A stretch of 6,865 bases of DNA from Balneolaceae bacterium. Lineage in GTDB: Bacteria; Bacteroidota; Rhodothermia; Balneolales; Balneolaceae. The notes beneath the pieces were generated by a model. That model was not told where the DNA came from. It made no database searches and worked only from the letters and a program-made list of their open reading frames with translations. Where the stretch lies: contig SKZL01000036.1 of the NCBI GenBank assembly GCA_007127395.1, forward strand, positions 1 to 6,865, in the 5' to 3' direction. Numbering within the stretch: position 1 is the stretch's first letter; every line of letters starts with the position of its first letter. A program made the position numbers and the translations under genes. Shown here one piece after another: positions 6,153-6,865 of this stretch.

Positions 6153-6865
6153 GTTTTGCCTGATCCACCTTCTCTTTATACTTGTAATAGAACTGGCGAT
6201 GCATATCCATCATATCACTCTTGGCTCCCTTGATGTAGACCTGTTCTACCTGTGTAGCATACTCGATCGGCAGCCCGTCAGTGATCAACAGTGATGCATC
6301 TTTTCCTACTTCAAGCGATCCCAATCGATCATCCAATCCTAAAATTTTTGCCGGATTGATAGTCAGAGCCCTCATCGCTTCGTGAACCGGCAGGCCAAAG
6401 GCCGCGGCTGCACCGGCTTCCAGCGGCAATCGGTTGGCATTGGCCGGGTTCGCAATTCCTGCAATGGCAAATGTAATGCCTGCTTCATGTAATCTGGCGG
6501 GCAGAGAATAGCTCTCATCGTATGCCTGCCAGGCCCTGTTCGGTGAACCGATCACCGAAGTCAGAATAACCGGAATTTCTTTTTCCCGCAGATGATTTGC
6601 GACCAGATCAGCATCGCGTCCGCCTAACAATATCATCCTCAACCCCTCCTCTTCTGCCCAGGTGATCGCATCCTGAATCTGACGCACTTCATTGGCACTC
6701 ACCACCAATGGGATCTCACCGTCAAAAACAGGAATCATCGCTTCCCACCGGGTATCGATGTCGTGTCTGGAAGCCTGACCCGCCTCAACCGCTTTTCTGG
6801 CCTTATGATAAGCTCTCGCATCTGCAAAAACATCTCTCAGAGTGCGAATATTACTTTCGTAGTTG
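6142..6865 (-). CDS. Amidohydrolase-family protein, C-terminal part (runs off the window)
   Basis: The frame stays open to the right edge, so the start lies outside the window; 240 residues are visible. An internal ATG at 6736-6738 is not the start, since homologous-looking sequence continues upstream of it. Amidohydrolase C-terminal signatures are clear (numbered from the window edge): RALTINPAKILGLDDRLGSL followed by EVGKDASLLITDGLP, the segment that closes the TIM-barrel and forms the composite beta-sandwich, then VEQVYIKGAK and a KYKEK tail. The subfamily resembles exported imidazolonepropionase-like amidohydrolases common in Bacteroidota. The metal-binding HxH region would lie upstream, unseen. 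Around the final barrel strand (ITFAIAG) no catalytic Asp is evident, which may be normal for this subfamily. The last few residues (about LSN) and the stop codon are provided by VOC-derived DNA. Substrate is unknown. Confidence 0.88.
   Translation of the reverse strand, partial: NYESNIRTLRDVFADARAYHKARKAVEAGQASRHDIDTRWEAMIPVFDGEIPLVVSANEVRQIQDAITWAEEEGLRMILLGGRDADLVANHLREKEIPVILTSVIGSPNRAWQAYDESYSLPARLHEAGITFAIAGIANPANANRLPLEAGAAAAFGLPVHEAMRALTINPAKILGLDDRLGSLEVGKDASLLITDGLPIEYATQVEQVYIKGAKSDMMDMHRQFYYKYKEKVDQAKLSN

Noticed and set aside
6145..6160. Programmed frameshift fusing the amidohydrolase to the VOC remnant
   Set aside because: The required shift is +1 at GCA AAA C, with no canonical slippery site or stimulator, and the product would carry only a third of a VOC module. 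A deletion scar explains it better.

Overview
The window is 6865 bases of moderate-GC bacterial DNA: roughly mid-40s % GC in the genes by eye, with a clearly AT-richer leader. Starts mostly lack a strong Shine-Dalgarno sequence. The protein types (GTP-type PEP carboxykinase, a Kef-like antiporter, exported hydrolases, an amidohydrolase ending in a KYKEK tail) suggest the Bacteroidota/Balneolota (FCB) group, perhaps a Balneolaceae-like marine bacterium. That placement is inference from protein character, not from a marker gene.

Layout from left to right. Positions 1-511 are an AT-rich leader with no convincing gene. It carries a LacI-family/cre-type operator (376-390) and a TATAAT box (424-429) ahead of a complete GTP-dependent phosphoenolpyruvate carboxykinase gene (pckG, 512-2356). 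A strong intrinsic terminator follows (2386-2420). Next is a cytosolic phospholipase/carboxylesterase-type alpha/beta hydrolase (2569-3237), then a Kef-type cation:proton antiporter with a cytosolic nucleotide-binding TrkA-N domain (3292-4872). Only 23 bases later comes an exported two-domain protein (4896-5957). Its front half looks like an alpha/beta hydrolase and its back half looks like the C-terminal beta-barrel of SAM hydroxide adenosyltransferases (the DUF62/fluorinase family).

On the opposite strand, converging on this run, is the 3' part of an exported-type amidohydrolase that runs off the right edge (6142-6865). It abuts, and overlaps by 11 bases, a headless 61-codon remnant of a VOC/glyoxalase-type gene (5967-6152). 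The amidohydrolase stop codon lies inside the VOC-derived sequence, which looks like the scar of a deletion.

How the genes may work together: pckG is a stand-alone, probably carbon-source-regulated gluconeogenic unit. The carboxylesterase, the Kef-type antiporter and the decayed VOC gene recall the electrophile/quinone-detoxification sets of other bacteria (MhqD-type hydrolases, VOC dioxygenases, electrophile-gated Kef systems), but this link is only inferred. The most unusual item is the exported hydrolase/SAM_HAT_C-like fusion. The second is the amidohydrolase-VOC deletion junction.
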